This document shows, in pieces, positions 26,250 through 36,400 of a stretch of DNA of 64,000 bases. This stretch comes from Haloarcula litorea (lineage in GTDB: Archaea > Halobacteriota > Halobacteria > Halobacteriales > Haloarculaceae). Under the pieces are notes generated by a model that saw only the letters and a program-made list of their open reading frames with translations, had not been told where the DNA came from and ran no database searches. Within the stretch, counting starts at the first letter, position 1. Each line of letters opens with the position of its first letter. The translations under genes and the position numbers were made by a program. Location of the stretch: the NCBI RefSeq assembly GCF_029338195.1, contig NZ_CP119779.1, positions 3,224,001 through 3,288,000 of the forward strand. The letters are read 5' to 3'.

Positions 26250-27470
26250 GGCCAGCGGGACCAGCAGGACGCCCATCGCGTTGGCTCGCCGCGCGCCGAA
26301 CCGGGGCGGGAGGTGGCCGACCAGCGTCGCCACACCGAACGCGCCGACGCCGACGGCCCCGGCGAACAGCGCCGAGAGGCCGACCAGCCCACCGAGCACG
26401 GTCACCGAGAGCCACCGGGGGTCGAGCCGACCGACCGTCCGAAGGTACCGGTCGCCGAGCGTGGGGACGAGCAGGGCGGCGACCCCGGCGGCCACGGCCG
26501 TCGCCGTCAGTAGCGCGGGGACCGCGAGCGGCACGGCCGCGCGGTCGAGCGCGACGAGGACGCCGGTCCGGGCCTCGCCCAGCGCGACGAGCGCGAACAG
26601 GGCGAACACCGCCGTGGCCGTGTTGACGCCGCTGGTCGTGACCACGAACGCCCGCGGCCCGCCGCTCGCGGTCAGCCCGAGCGCGAGCGTCGCCGCGACG
26701 GCGCTGGAGACGCCGGGGAGGTAGCCGACGACGGCACCGCACAGCGTCCCGACGGCGGTCAGGGCCGCCAGCGACCGCGGCGGGGTCGTCACCTCCGGCC
26801 CGGCCTGCGGCGGGACCCCCTCGCCCTCGATGGCCGCCAGCAACACCGGCGCGCCGAACAGTCCCGAGAACAGCGGGACGAGGACGTCCGCGACAGGGAG
26901 CGCGCTCGACACCCGCGCGTCCAGCAGCAGGTGGCCCAGCCCGCCGCTCGCGGCGAGGGTCAGGACCGCGCCGACGCGCGGTCGGACGCCGCCCTCGGTC
27001 GCGACCAGCAGCGCAGCGATGCCCGCGAGGAACAGCGACAGGTGCGCCGAGACGAACGGGTACACCCGCTGCATCGCCGCGGTGACGGGGACCGCGAGCG
27101 GCGCGGCAAGCAGGACCGCCCCGCCGCTACCGATCGCCGACAGGCGGAGCGCCTCGCGGCCCCGTCCCTCGACGACGAGCCGGTGGCTCGGGAGCGCGCC
27201 GGCGGCCATCGCCGGGTCCGGGACGCCCAGCGCGAGCGCCGGCACCACGTCGAGGAAGGTGTGGGTCACGCCCGCCGCCAGCATCGCCGCCCCGACGAGG
27301 AGCCGCGGCCCCGGAACGTCGCCGGCGACGGCCGCGAGCAGGAGCGCGAGCGTGTTCGCGTGCAAGCCCGGGACGAGGCCGCTGAGCGTCCCGAGACAGA
27401 CACCGCCGGCGACGGCGACGAGCAGTCCCGCAACCGCCGACGGCTCCGCCGTCAGTCTGACCGGGAGCAT
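26244..27470 (-). CDS. TctA-like multi-helix membrane protein (DUF112 / COG1784 type)
   Basis: A 408-residue, almost wholly hydrophobic protein with about 10-11 helices and two internally similar halves: GLVPGLHANTLALLLAAVAG in the first half has a counterpart GYLPGVSSAVAATLALGLT in the second. This G-x-x-PG repeat is the signature of tripartite tricarboxylate transporter large subunits (TctA) and the archaeal COG1784 group. No TctB or binding protein lies nearby, so it is a stand-alone relative; substrate unknown. It converges on corA. Confidence 0.85.
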   Translation of the reverse strand: MLPVRLTAEPSAVAGLLVAVAGGVCLGTLSGLVPGLHANTLALLLAAVAGDVPGPRLLVGAAMLAAGVTHTFLDVVPALALGVPDPAMAAGALPSHRLVVEGRGREALRLSAIGSGGAVLLAAPLAVPVTAAMQRVYPFVSAHLSLFLAGIAALLVATEGGVRPRVGAVLTLAASGGLGHLLLDARVSSALPVADVLVPLFSGLFGAPVLLAAIEGEGVPPQAGPEVTTPPRSLAALTAVGTLCGAVVGYLPGVSSAVAATLALGLTASGGPRAFVVTTSGVNTATAVFALFALVALGEARTGVLVALDRAAVPLAVPALLTATAVAAGVAALLVPTLGDRYLRTVGRLDPRWLSVTVLGGLVGLSALFAGAVGVGAFGVATLVGHLPPRFGARRANAMGVLLVPLAL

Positions 27471-27604
27471 ACCGGCTCTGGTCGCGGCCCCTTACTTGAA
27501 CGTCGGGACCGCGGGCGGCGGCGGTCAGCGACCGGTAGCGAGCGACGGTCCCGTCGCTGTCGGGCGCAGCGCGCGAAAGAAGTGCTGTCCGAGTGGCTGC
27601 CGCT

Positions 27605-27955
27605 TCAGCCGAAGAGTTCGCCGAGGCCCTCGCCGCTGGCCTCGTCGTCCTCGTCGTCGTCGTCGTCGCCGCCCTCGTCGGCGGCCTCCTCCTCTTCGGC
27701 CTCCTCGTCGTCACCCTCGTCGGCGTCCGCCTCGTCCTCCGCGGGCGCGGCGGCACCGCCGCTGGCGGGGACGGGTGCGGCAGCGGCCTCCTCGACGGCC
27801 TCGCTGATGTCGACGTCCTCGAGGGCCGCGACGAGCGCCTTGACGCGGGACTCCTCGACGTCGACACCGGCGGCTTCGAGCACGTCGGTGAGGTTGTCTT
27901 CGTTGATCTCTTCGCCCGATTCGTTCAGGATGAGTGCAGCGTAAACGTATTCCAT
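27605..27955 (-). CDS. rpl12: Ribosomal protein P1 (L12) of the stalk
   Basis: A 116-residue archaeal P1/aL12: an N-terminal helical dimerisation domain starting [17 protein letters not shown], an Ala/Pro hinge ([14 protein letters not shown]), and a highly acidic tail ending in the conserved EGLGELFG, which contacts elongation factors. It is the last gene of the L1-L10-L12 operon. The start follows the P0 stop by 18 bases. Confidence 0.97.
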   Translation of the reverse strand: MEYVYAALILNESGEEINEDNLTDVLEAAGVDVEESRVKALVAALEDVDISEAVEEAAAAPVPASGGAAAPAEDEADADEGDDEEAEEEEAADEGGDDDDDEDDEASGEGLGELFG

Positions 27956-27973
27956 TGGTCTGTGGTGTAGTGG

Positions 27974-29014
27974 TTAGAACATCGCTCCGAGCGCGTCGCC
28001 GGCGTCCTCGTCGTCGTCATCGTCGTCCTCGGCCTCTTCGGCCTCGGCTTCGGCGTCGTCGGCGTCGTCCTCGGATGCGGTGTCCTCGGTCTGGTCGTCG
28101 GTCGATTCCTCGGTCTCGGCAGTCTCGACGCCCTGCAGTTCCTCGGGCAGGGCCTCCTCGTCGTCGATCTGTGCCGCGAGCGCGCGGACCTGCGCGTCGG
28201 CCTTGCTCACGAGATCGGGGACGACCTCGGGGTCCTCGATGGCGGCCTGGAGCGCGAGGCTCTTGGCGTCGCCACGGGCCGACTGCAGCATCGTCGCGAC
28301 CGTCGTCTCGGTCGGGTAGCCGGCGTTGACCGAGAGGTTGAACGCCTGTCCAGCGGCCGCGCGGATGTCGCTCGCGTACTGGTCGACGTCGAGTTCGAGC
28401 TCGTCGGGTTCGAAGAGGACGCCGTCGGCGAAGACGGCGCGCAGGTCCAGGCCGACCTCCTTGGGCTCGATGCCCAGCTCGTTGAGGACGTTGGCCAGGT
28501 CCTGCGAGACCTCCTCGCCGGCGTCGAGCACGGTCGAGTCGGAGAGGACCTGGATCGACCCCTCCTGGATGCGTGCGTCCGCGCCGACGCCCTGAAGCTC
28601 GCCCACGAACGGACCCGGATCGACGCCGGTGTCACCCTCGGGGATGACGATGTCGTTGGGCGCGATCTCGCCGGCACCGATCGGTGCGGGCGTCTTCGAG
28701 GCCTCCAGTTCCTGGTACAGCGAGAAGGGGTTGCTGTTCGTGCCGATGAGCCCGACCTGGCCGGAGACGTACTCCGTCAGGTCCTCGAGGCCGTCGTCGA
28801 CCTCTTCGAGCGCCCGCACCAGCAGGGTGTTCCGGGAGACCCGGAGCTCCGCGGTGCCGTGGAGATCACGGCGCATGTCCTGGAGCTGCCGGGACGGGAT
28901 GCCGGTGATGTCGACGACACCGACGCTCTCGTAGGAGTCGACGATCTCGGCGATGGCGTCGACTTCCTCCTGCTTCCACTGCGGGATGGTCTCGGTCTTG
29001 CGTTCGGCGCTCAT
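27974..29014 (-). CDS. rpl10: Ribosomal protein P0 (L10) of the stalk
   Basis: A 346-residue archaeal P0/uL10. The N-terminal rRNA-binding domain includes [20 protein letters not shown]; an insertion domain follows, then helices that bind P1 dimers, and an acidic tail ending [10 protein letters not shown], similar in style to the P1 tail. It anchors the P1 dimers to 23S rRNA at the GTPase centre. The ATG lies two bases after the L1 stop, so it is translated with rpl1. Confidence 0.97.
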   Translation of the reverse strand: MSAERKTETIPQWKQEEVDAIAEIVDSYESVGVVDITGIPSRQLQDMRRDLHGTAELRVSRNTLLVRALEEVDDGLEDLTEYVSGQVGLIGTNSNPFSLYQELEASKTPAPIGAGEIAPNDIVIPEGDTGVDPGPFVGELQGVGADARIQEGSIQVLSDSTVLDAGEEVSQDLANVLNELGIEPKEVGLDLRAVFADGVLFEPDELELDVDQYASDIRAAAGQAFNLSVNAGYPTETTVATMLQSARGDAKSLALQAAIEDPEVVPDLVSKADAQVRALAAQIDDEEALPEELQGVETAETEESTDDQTEDTASEDDADDAEAEAEEAEDDDDDDEDAGDALGAMF

Positions 29015-29015
29015 C

Positions 29016-29654
29016 TCAGGCCACCTCCACGGCGGGGCCCATCGTCGTCTTCACGAAGACGGAGTCGACGTTGAGCGGCCCCTTCTCCAGGTCAGCGTGG
29101 AGACGGCGGATGATGACGTCGATGTTGTCGGCGATGTCCTCCGCGGACATATCCTCCGCACCGACGCGCGTGTGGAACGTCCGACGCTCCCCACTGCGGA
29201 GCTGTACGGTGTTCTTCATACGGTTGATGACCTCGACGACGTCGTCGTCGGGGTCGAGCGGTTCCGGCATCTTCCCGCGCGGGCCGAGGACGGTCCCGAG
29301 GTACCGGCCGATGTCCTGCATCATGTCCTGCTCTGCGATGAAGAAGTCGGTGTCATCGGCGAGGTCCTTGGCGGCGTCGTCGTCGCCACCGAGCTCCTCG
29401 AGTTCGTCCTGGCTGAGCACGTCGTCGGCTGCCTCCTCGGCACGGAGGGCTGTCTCGCCCTCGGCGAAGACCACGATGGTGGTCTCCTGTCCGGTGCCGG
29501 CAGGGAGGACGACGGACTCGTCGACGCGGTTCGACGGGTCGTTGAGGTCCAAGTCGCGAAGGTTCACTGCGAGGTCCACCGTCTCGCGGAAGTTCCGCTC
29601 GGGTGCGTCCTCGAGTGCGCGAGAGACTGCGTTCTCTATTTCCTGATCTGCCAT
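29016..29654 (-). CDS. rpl1: Ribosomal protein L1
   Basis: A 212-residue uL1: starts [19 protein letters not shown], contains [19 protein letters not shown], the lower-domain signature [18 protein letters not shown], and ends [10 protein letters not shown]. It binds 23S rRNA at the mobile L1 stalk and, in archaea, its own mRNA as an autogenous repressor of the L1-L10-L12 operon. The leader upstream (29655-29750) has its own TATA box and a hairpin, separate from L11. Confidence 0.97.
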   Translation of the reverse strand: MADQEIENAVSRALEDAPERNFRETVDLAVNLRDLDLNDPSNRVDESVVLPAGTGQETTIVVFAEGETALRAEEAADDVLSQDELEELGGDDDAAKDLADDTDFFIAEQDMMQDIGRYLGTVLGPRGKMPEPLDPDDDVVEVINRMKNTVQLRSGERRTFHTRVGAEDMSAEDIADNIDVIIRRLHADLEKGPLNVDSVFVKTTMGPAVEVA

Positions 29655-29750
29655 TGTTCACCTCCGTAGTGCGCCAAGTGGGCTGCTACGGGTCAGTGAA
29701 ACAGGCGGATGCCTGTCTCGTCTGGGCAGAAGCCGATGCGACACTTAAAG
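29655..29750 (-). promoter_or_regulatory. Promoter and leader of the L1-L10-L12 operon with hairpin
   Basis: On the minus strand a TATA box CTTTAAG lies at 29744-29750, predicting a transcript start near 29720-29725 and a leader of about 70 bases. The leader opens with a perfect hairpin, ACAGGC-ATCC-GCCTGT (29701-29716), followed by a GTAG...CTAC-bounded segment and the ribosome-binding site GGAGGTGA. Haloarchaeal L1 leaders are known to carry the L1 repressor site; which part binds here is inferred. Confidence 0.65.
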
Positions 29751-29851
29751 CCGTCGAACCGGCCCGCTGGGCGGGGCAGCGTGCCACGGCGGCGACGCGG
29801 CGAGGATGCAAGCATCACCTTCACCCGTCTCTCGGTGAAAGTACGGGTGGA

Positions 29852-30331
29852 ATGTACGACCGAATCCTCGTTCCGACCGACGGGAGCACACAGGCGACCA
29901 ACGCGGTCAAAGCCGGGCTCTCGCTCGCGGCGGAACTCGACGCGACGGTCCACGCGCTGTACGTCGTCGAAGAGTTCGAAGGGCGGATCGTCCCGATAAC
30001 CGACGCGGAGGCGGAAAAGAGCGAGGAGTACCACGACCACGGCGAGGAGGTCGTCGGCGAGGTCGCGGCCGCCGCCGAGGCGATGGGCGTCGACTGCGTG
30101 ACCAGCGTCGCCGACGGCGTCGTCCACGAGCAGATCGCCGCCTACGTCGACGACAACGACGTCGACCTGATCGTGATGGGGTCTCGCGGCCGCTCGAACA
30201 TCGAGAAGGCCATCATCGGCAGCACGGCCGACAAGGTCATCCGGACCCTCGACGAACCGACGACGGTCGTCCACGAGCCGCCACAGTCGTTCGAGGGCGT
30301 CGACCGCGAGATCCGTCTGGACGGGTGGTAG
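29852..30331 (+). CDS. Universal stress protein (UspA family)
   Basis: A 159-residue single USP domain: starts MYDRILVPTDGSTQATNAV and has the ATP-binding signature GSRGRSNIEKAIIGSTADKV near the C-terminus. It should bind ATP and dimerise; in haloarchaea such proteins respond to salt, temperature or growth phase. It is divergent from rpl1 and interrupts the ribosomal stalk cluster (L11 lies on its other side). A perfect palindrome GATGC-AA-GCATC at 29805-29816 upstream might be a control site. The alternative upstream frame is not supported. Confidence 0.92.
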   Translation: MYDRILVPTDGSTQATNAVKAGLSLAAELDATVHALYVVEEFEGRIVPITDAEAEKSEEYHDHGEEVVGEVAAAAEAMGVDCVTSVADGVVHEQIAAYVDDNDVDLIVMGSRGRSNIEKAIIGSTADKVIRTLDEPTTVVHEPPQSFEGVDREIRLDGW

Positions 30332-30484
30332 CCTACGTGGCGGCCGCCTCGACGAACACGCCAGAAACTCACTCCGGTCGTCGCTGCGCCGTCGCGTCGT
30401 CGGTCGCGGCTTACGCCGCGGCCTCCGCCGAGAAGACACCGAAAACTCGCTGCACTCGTTTTCGAGCGTTCACTCCGTCAGCCG
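30331..30484 (-). repeat. Two degenerate copies of the L11 gene 3' end
   Basis: Downstream of the rpl11 stop (minus strand) are two short segments resembling the end of L11. L11 ends VFAEGAAA-stop at 30485; about 75 bases on, the minus strand reads VFSAEAAA-stop at 30411, and about 75 bases further, VFVEAAAT-stop near 30333. Flanking bases (plus-strand AAACTC and CACTCCG) also recur. There is no gene here otherwise. This looks like partial tandem duplication or recombination scars. Confidence 0.45.
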
Positions 30485-30973
30485 CTATGCAGCGGCTCCC
30501 TCGGCGAACACGTCGTCGTACTCGCCCTCGTCGATCCGCTCCTTGAACTCGCGGGGGTCGTTGCCCTCGATGGTGACGCCCAGCGACGTGCAGGTGCCGA
30601 CGACCTCCTTGGCGGCGTTTTTCAGGTCGTAGGCCAGCAGGTCCGACTGCTTCTGCTCGGCGATCTGCCGGACCTGGTCGACCGAGAGGTCGGCGACGAA
30701 CTCCTCGTGGGGTTCGCCGCTGCCGGTCTCGAAGCCGGCCTCGTCCTTGACGAGCTCGGCCGTCGGCGGGACACCGACGTCGATAGTGAACGACCCGTCG
30801 TCCTCGTACTCGATGGTGACGGGGACCTCGGTGCCGTCGAAGGCCTCCGTCTGGTCGTTGATCTCCTGGACGACTGCCTGCACGTCCACCGGAGTCGGTC
30901 CGAGTTCCGGACCGAGCGGCGGGCCGGGGTCGGCCTGCCCACCGGGGACGAGCACTTCGATAGTTCCAGCCAT
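30485..30973 (-). CDS. rpl11: Ribosomal protein L11
   Basis: A 162-residue uL11: starts MAGTIEVLVPGGQADPGPPL followed by GPELGPT, the conserved proline-rich N-terminal domain, then a C-terminal rRNA-binding domain with VVGTCTSLGVTIEGNDP. It binds the GTPase-associated region of 23S rRNA beside P0. An acidic extension ending FAEGAAA closes the protein. It has its own transcription unit, separated from rpl1 by the usp gene. Confidence 0.96.
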   Translation of the reverse strand: MAGTIEVLVPGGQADPGPPLGPELGPTPVDVQAVVQEINDQTEAFDGTEVPVTIEYEDDGSFTIDVGVPPTAELVKDEAGFETGSGEPHEEFVADLSVDQVRQIAEQKQSDLLAYDLKNAAKEVVGTCTSLGVTIEGNDPREFKERIDEGEYDDVFAEGAAA

Positions 30974-31109
30974 ACACGAGCAATCCTCCGCGGCAGTTTA
31001 AAGGATTGCGTTTCAACCGCGGGTCCGTGAGTCCGACACACGGCCTCGACCGGTCGAGAGCGGCGACGTTCTCGATCCAGCGGTCTCGCCGCGGCTCGGC
31101 TCGGGGTGG

Positions 31110-31310
31110 TCAGGCGAAACTGACGCCGTTCATCGCCAGAAAGTCACCGGCGTCCTTGATCTCGACGGGCGACCCGATGACGCGGACCTGCTGTCCCTCG
31201 CGACGGACGGTCACGGTGAACCGCGCCTCGAGCTCGTCGCGGATTCCGTCGAGTGCCCCCACCGGGAGGAGTATCTGCGTACTATCGCGGAACCGATCCG
31301 CATCAGCCAT
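31110..31310 (-). CDS. Small conserved haloarchaeal protein (VNG_1110C-like)
   Basis: A 66-residue protein starting MADADRFRDSTQILLPVGAL, with a strand-rich second half (FTVTVRREGQQVRVIGSPVE) and ending LAMNGVSFA. It resembles the small VNG_1110C family found near rpl11 in haloarchaea; its function is unknown. The ATG at 31310 is used; a TTG two codons upstream is also possible. Confidence 0.78.
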   Translation of the reverse strand: MADADRFRDSTQILLPVGALDGIRDELEARFTVTVRREGQQVRVIGSPVEIKDAGDFLAMNGVSFA

Positions 31311-31486
31311 CGTCAAGGATTGATAGTGGGGATCGTATAGGTGTATCGAAATCCGGGAGACGGACCCCCGTTCGGCCGCTCAGTGGGGGCGTGGCGTCGG
31401 TCTCGCTCGTGATAGTCGACGACGCCGCTGACCGCTTCGGGGCGGGTGGAAAGTCTTATTCGGTGTGAGGGGCCGACGTACACCTA

Positions 31487-32596
31487 ATGGGGCTCGAAGA
31501 GGAGATCGAGGAACTCGAGGAGGAGATCGCCAACACGCCCTACAACAAGTCGACAGAGGAGCACATCGGCCGCCTGAAGTCCAAGCTCGCCGAGAAGAAG
31601 GAGAAGCTCGAACAGCAGTCCGGCTCCGGCGGCGGGGGCGGGTACGGCGTCGAGAAACACGGCGACGCGACCGTGGCCCTCGTCGGGTTCCCCAGCATCG
31701 GCAAGTCGACGCTGCTGAACGCCCTGACCAACGCCGAGTCCGAGACCGGCTCCTACGAGTTCACGACGCTCGACGTCCACCCCGGGATGCTCAAGCACAA
31801 GGGGGCGAACATCCAGATCCTCGACGTGCCCGGTCTCATCGAGGGCGCGGCCGGCGGCCGCGGTGGCGGCAAGGAGGTCCTCTCCGTCGTCCGGACCGCC
31901 GACCTCGTCGTCTTCCTCGTCTCCGTCTTCGAGATCGAGCAGTACGACCGTCTGCGCGAGGAGCTGTACAAGAACAAGATCCGCCTCGACACCGAGCCCC
32001 CGCGCGTGACGATTCGGAAGAAGGCAAAGGACGGGCTCTCGGTCAACAGCTCCGTCGACCTCGACCTCGACGAGGAGACGGTCAAGAGCGTCCTCCGCGA
32101 GCACGGCTACGTCAACGCCGACGTGACCATCGGCGAGCAGCTCGGCATCGATCGGCTCATCGACGGCGTGATGGACAACCGCGAGTACGTCCCCTCTATC
32201 GTCGCGGTCAACAAGGCCGACCTCATCGAGCCCGACTACCTCCCGACCGTCGAGTCCGAGCTCGAAGCGCGTGACATCGACCCCGACGAGGCCATCTTCA
32301 TCAGCGCCGAGGAGGAGAAGGGGCTGGACAGCCTCACCGAACGGATCTGGGAGGAGCTCGGCCTCATCCGGATCTACATGGACAAGCCCGGCCGCGGCGT
32401 CGACCGCGAAGAGCCGCTCATCCTCCGCGAGGGCGACACCGTCGGCGACGCCTGCGAGAAGCTCGGCGGGAGCTTCGACGAGCGGTTCCGGTTCGCTCGT
32501 GTCAGCGGCCCCAGCGCCAAACACGACGAACAGCAGGTCGGCCGCGACCACGAACTCGCCGACGAGGACGTGCTCCGCATCGTCGCTCGGAAGTAG
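31487..32596 (+). CDS. DRG-family (Obg-related) GTPase
   Basis: A 369-residue GTP-binding protein. An N-terminal helical segment (residues 1-45, EEEIEELEEEIANTPYNKST) precedes the G domain, with G1 GFPSIGKST, G3 DVPGLIEGAAGG, G4 NKAD and G5 SAEEEKG. A C-terminal TGS domain follows (IRIYMDKPGRGVD to the end), containing the usual VSGPSAKHDEQQVG. Developmentally regulated GTP-binding proteins associate with ribosomes in archaea and eukaryotes. A TATA-like box TCTTATTC near 31453-31460 gives a nearly leaderless mRNA. Confidence 0.95.
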   Translation: MGLEEEIEELEEEIANTPYNKSTEEHIGRLKSKLAEKKEKLEQQSGSGGGGGYGVEKHGDATVALVGFPSIGKSTLLNALTNAESETGSYEFTTLDVHPGMLKHKGANIQILDVPGLIEGAAGGRGGGKEVLSVVRTADLVVFLVSVFEIEQYDRLREELYKNKIRLDTEPPRVTIRKKAKDGLSVNSSVDLDLDEETVKSVLREHGYVNADVTIGEQLGIDRLIDGVMDNREYVPSIVAVNKADLIEPDYLPTVESELEARDIDPDEAIFISAEEEKGLDSLTERIWEELGLIRIYMDKPGRGVDREEPLILREGDTVGDACEKLGGSFDERFRFARVSGPSAKHDEQQVGRDHELADEDVLRIVARK

Positions 32597-32654
32597 TCCT
32601 TCGCGCACACACGCGAGACTACACACTCTTTGTCGTCGGGCACTGGGTGTCGGT

Positions 32655-33101
32655 ATGGCCGCTGGTCCACGCCGCCGCCTCGCCGCCGTCGTCGCCGCCG
32701 GACTCGTCCCGTGGACGGTCCTGCTGGTCCGTGGCGAACTGACGATGCTGTTCACGTTCGGCCTGTTCAACACGAACCCCGCTCACCTGGTCTCGGTCTA
32801 CGACTACTTCTTCCGGTTCACCCGGGGCCTGCCGCGGTTCATCGAGGCGTGGGGGAGCGGCGTCGTCCTCTATCTGATCGGCCTGACCAGCGCCGTCGCC
32901 GGCGTCGTCGGTCGCGAGGACCCCCGGATCACCGCCCTCGCCGTCGTCGGGGCCGGCCTCTCGCAGCTCACCGTCGCGCTCGGGTTCCACAGGCGGATCG
33001 GCTACGTCGTGGTCCCCGTCGGGACCGTCGTGCTCCTCGCGGTCGGCTGGTGGTACTACTGGCCGCTGGTCGGGACACCACAGTCGACGCCGGACCGATG
33101 A
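32655..33101 (+). CDS. Haloarchaeal membrane protein (TIGR04206-like)
   Basis: A 148-residue protein with four hydrophobic segments (about residues 8-25, 55-78, 85-102 and 108-132). Conserved-looking stretches are FGLFNTNPAHLVSVYDYFFRF (split around the Asn-Pro) and GFHRRIGYVVVPVG. It resembles the haloarchaeal family TIGR04206 of unknown function. The ATG at 32655 is 58 bases after the DRG stop. Confidence 0.75.
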   Translation: MAAGPRRRLAAVVAAGLVPWTVLLVRGELTMLFTFGLFNTNPAHLVSVYDYFFRFTRGLPRFIEAWGSGVVLYLIGLTSAVAGVVGREDPRITALAVVGAGLSQLTVALGFHRRIGYVVVPVGTVVLLAVGWWYYWPLVGTPQSTPDR

Positions 33102-33201
33102 CTCGCCCCCGCGATCGGTGGCACCGGCCGGCGTCCGAGGCGTATGTCACCGGGTGACATTCCCGGCCGTCAGACGATCGTATGACAGCAAATTTAGTAT
33201 A

Positions 33202-33300
33202 ACCACAAAGCGCTTATACCCCAGTGAGAGACGCTAGAAAACCGGATCTCGGGTGTGTGGATATCTCACATCCCGCTCGTCTGACCACAAAGCATTTATA
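33202..33300 (+). promoter_or_regulatory. Tandem S-layer gene promoters (repeated box)
   Basis: The 337 bases between 33102 and 33438 contain no long gene but two near-identical promoter boxes: ACCACAAAGCGCTTATA at 33202-33218 and ACCACAAAGCATTTATA at 33284-33300 (15 of 17 bases the same). Each contains a TATA element, predicting starts near 33243 and 33325 and leaders of about 195 and 114 bases. A shorter version stands before the archaeosortase gene at 36752. Dual promoters are plausible for the most abundant cell protein. Confidence 0.7.
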
Positions 33301-33334
33301 ACATCCGACGTACGTTTGCAGTGTACCCCTACCC

Positions 33335-33424
33335 ATGGCGCCAGAAGTGAGTACACCGGTTTGGTCTGTGCGCGAGGCCGCTCGCGTGCCGACCGCGTGG
33401 AAAACGGCTGACGCCGCCCGATAG
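33335..33424 (+). CDS. Possible upstream ORF in the S-layer leader
   Basis: Within the S-layer gene leader, ATG at 33335 opens a 29-codon frame (MAPEVSTPVWSVREAARVP at its start) that ends in TAG at 33422-33424, fifteen bases before the S-layer ATG. It begins about ten bases after the predicted start from the second promoter. Nothing shows that it is translated; no ribosome-binding site precedes it. It may be a leader peptide or chance. Confidence 0.25.
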   Translation: MAPEVSTPVWSVREAARVPTAWKTADAAR

Positions 33425-33438
33425 CAACCAACCAAACT

Positions 33439-36400
33439 ATGACAGATACAAGCGAAAAAATCCGCAGCCTGTTCCTGACAGCGCTGATGGTATTCTCCGT
33501 CATCGGGGGATCCATCGCGTTCGCTGGGAGTGCAGCCGCTGCGAACAACGGGTCTCTGACTCTCACGCCGAACGATAATGAGGAGGCAGGACCCACCCAA
33601 TACGATCACAGTGCAGACCTAGAACTAGACAGTGACCAGTCACTCTATTACGTTGACGTTGACTTCACCAGTGATTCGTCGGCAAATGTCGACCTGAGTG
33701 ATGTCAGCGCTGAGGACATCCAGGTCCAGACCCCTCAGGGTGATCGGACCCAGGCAAGCGACTTCACGGATGTCACGAAGTCTAACGGTGTCCTTTCGTT
33801 CAAGCTGTCGAACTCGATCGACGGCCTGAGCGATGAAGACACCGTGCAGGTCATCGTCGATGATGTCGACAACCCGGTCGCTGCTTCCGGGGGCTCGACG
33901 TATACGTTCGAAGTCTCGTATAGAGACTCTTCGGACAGTCAGTTCGACTCGAACAGTGTTGACTACACGATTTCCAACACTGGTGGCGAGGCCGGTACGC
34001 CGGACATCCGGAAGGCAACGCACTATGTCCCGACCGATGCTCCCAGCGGTGAAGGTAGTATTGAAATCGCCTTTAACGAGGACATTATTGAGGGCAGCAC
34101 CGGTGACGAGTCGATCGTCGTCGGCTACGAGAACGGTAGCGAAAGCGACAACCTCGCGGACTCCGCCTCTATCGACGCGGACTCCGGACGGCTCGTCGTT
34201 GATCTGAACGCGGTCATTACAAACGTCCAGAACGTTACTGTCTCTGGCTACGAAGACGAGGCCAGTAACGAGATGGACGAGCAGACCGTTGACTTGGTCT
34301 TCGCACCGTCGACTGTCGATATGACAAGCGACGGTACTGACGAGCAAGTTGACGATGAAGCCTTCCAGGGTGCGAACGTCGCACTCGAAGGTACCGTTAA
34401 CGACGAGTTCCGTATCCAGGGAGCAGACGACGATAACAGCCAGGTTGACCTCACCCGCGGTTCGGGCACGCACAGTCAGGTTTACGTCCTTGATACGGAC
34501 AACCTCGATACTGGCGACTACGATGTTGAGAACACCGATGTCTCTGACATCGCCAGTGAGAACCAGATCAACCGGACGCTCCGGCTGAACAACCTCGGTC
34601 TGGAAGTCTCGGCCGACGAGAACACGTTCCAGACTGACGAGAACGTCACCGCCACCGTCGAGTCCAACGCCATCGACCGCGATGTCGATGCCGAACTCGT
34701 CGACTCTAACGGTGACGTCGAAGAAGAGGTCACGGTCCGGATCGACTCCGACGGTAACGCCGAAGCCGACTTCGGCGAAATCGACACCGGTAACTACACG
34801 GTCAACGCAACCGACGTCAACACGGGCGTCACGGCCACGTCGGACGAGTTCGAAGTCGTCGACGCCGGTGACGCGTCCGTCAGCTTCAACCAGTCCGTCG
34901 TGACCGAGCAGCAGGGTGACATCGTCGAAGTCGTCGTCAACCTGCAGAACACGGACACCGCGACCGTCCAGATCGGTGACTACACCGACGACAACTACAA
35001 CATCACCGGCGAAGTCGAAGACGGTGATGGTGACGGTCAGGTGACCGTCGAGTTCAACAGCTACACCGCTGGTGCCGTCAGCGGCGACGAAGTCGTCTCT
35101 GTCGCTGACAGCGACGACGAGATCACCAACGTCTCCCAGGGCGGCGAGTTCACTGATGTCGCCGGCCGGGATGCTGGTGAGAACCTGCTAGAACCGAGCG
35201 ACTACGACCTGCTGGTCGAAGCCGGCGCGATGACCGGTACCACGGTCGACGACGAGGACGCCGTCGCGACCCTGTCGCTGGCGGAGCGCTCCACGGACGC
35301 CACCCAGGTCTGGACGGCTCCCGAGGACGACCTCCAGAGCCTCCAGGACGCTGAGGCCTCCGAGGTCTACGACTACATCGCAGCCAACAACCTGACCCAG
35401 GCCGACACGGTCGCGCAGAGCGACACCGTGGTCGTCCAGGTCCAGGCCTCCGGGCTGGAAGGCGCGCTGGCGGCGACCGCTGACGATACCACCGACGCCT
35501 ACATCGAGGCGACTGGTGCGTACGACAGCGACAGTACCGCCGATCCGATCCAGTTCCAGTTCGAAGAAGTCACGACCGCTGCGAACGCGGTCCCCGACAC
35601 CGTCACCGTCGGTGACCTCGACAGCGACGAGGTCTCCGTCATCTACGACGAGGCCAACGACTCGCACTTCCTGGTCGTCGACAGTGACGGCGTCACCGAC
35701 GAGTTCAACGGCCACGAGAGTGGCGACGAGTACGAGGCCAACTTCACGGTCTACGACAACACTGAGCTCAGCGAGGACAACGTCACGGTCAACGATACGT
35801 TCGCTATCGAGGACCGCGACGCCACGCTGAACGGTGGCAACGACATCGTCGTCCAGTCCGCGACTGGTCAGTCGATCTCCGGCACGACGAACCTCGCACC
35901 CGGTAGCGAGGTCACCGTCCGCATCCGCGACGACGCTGACACGGCCGCGTTCCTGAAGCAGCCCGACGCCACGGTCGGCGTCAACGGCTCCTTCACGGCG
36001 ACGGCCGACTTCAGCGACGTCAGCCCGGGCACGAACTTCACGGCCCAGACGCGGATCGGCTCGAGCAACGTTGGCGACTCCGTCGACGGGACGGTCACGA
36101 GCGGTCCGGCCGCCTCCGTCATCATCAGCGATCAGGAGTCCAACGGTGAGACCGTGACGGTCGACAGCGTCACCCTCTCCGAGGGTGGCTTCGTCGCGAT
36201 CCACCTGAACAACGCCAGCGGTGACGTGATCGGTGCCTCGGACTACCTCGAATCCGGTACTCACGAGGACGTCGAGATCACGCTGGACAGCGCTCAGGAC
36301 GAGGACTTCACTGCGGTCGCGATGCCGCACCTCGACACTGACGACGACCAGACCTACGACTTCCCGGACAACGACGGCCCGTACACGGCTAACGGCTCCG

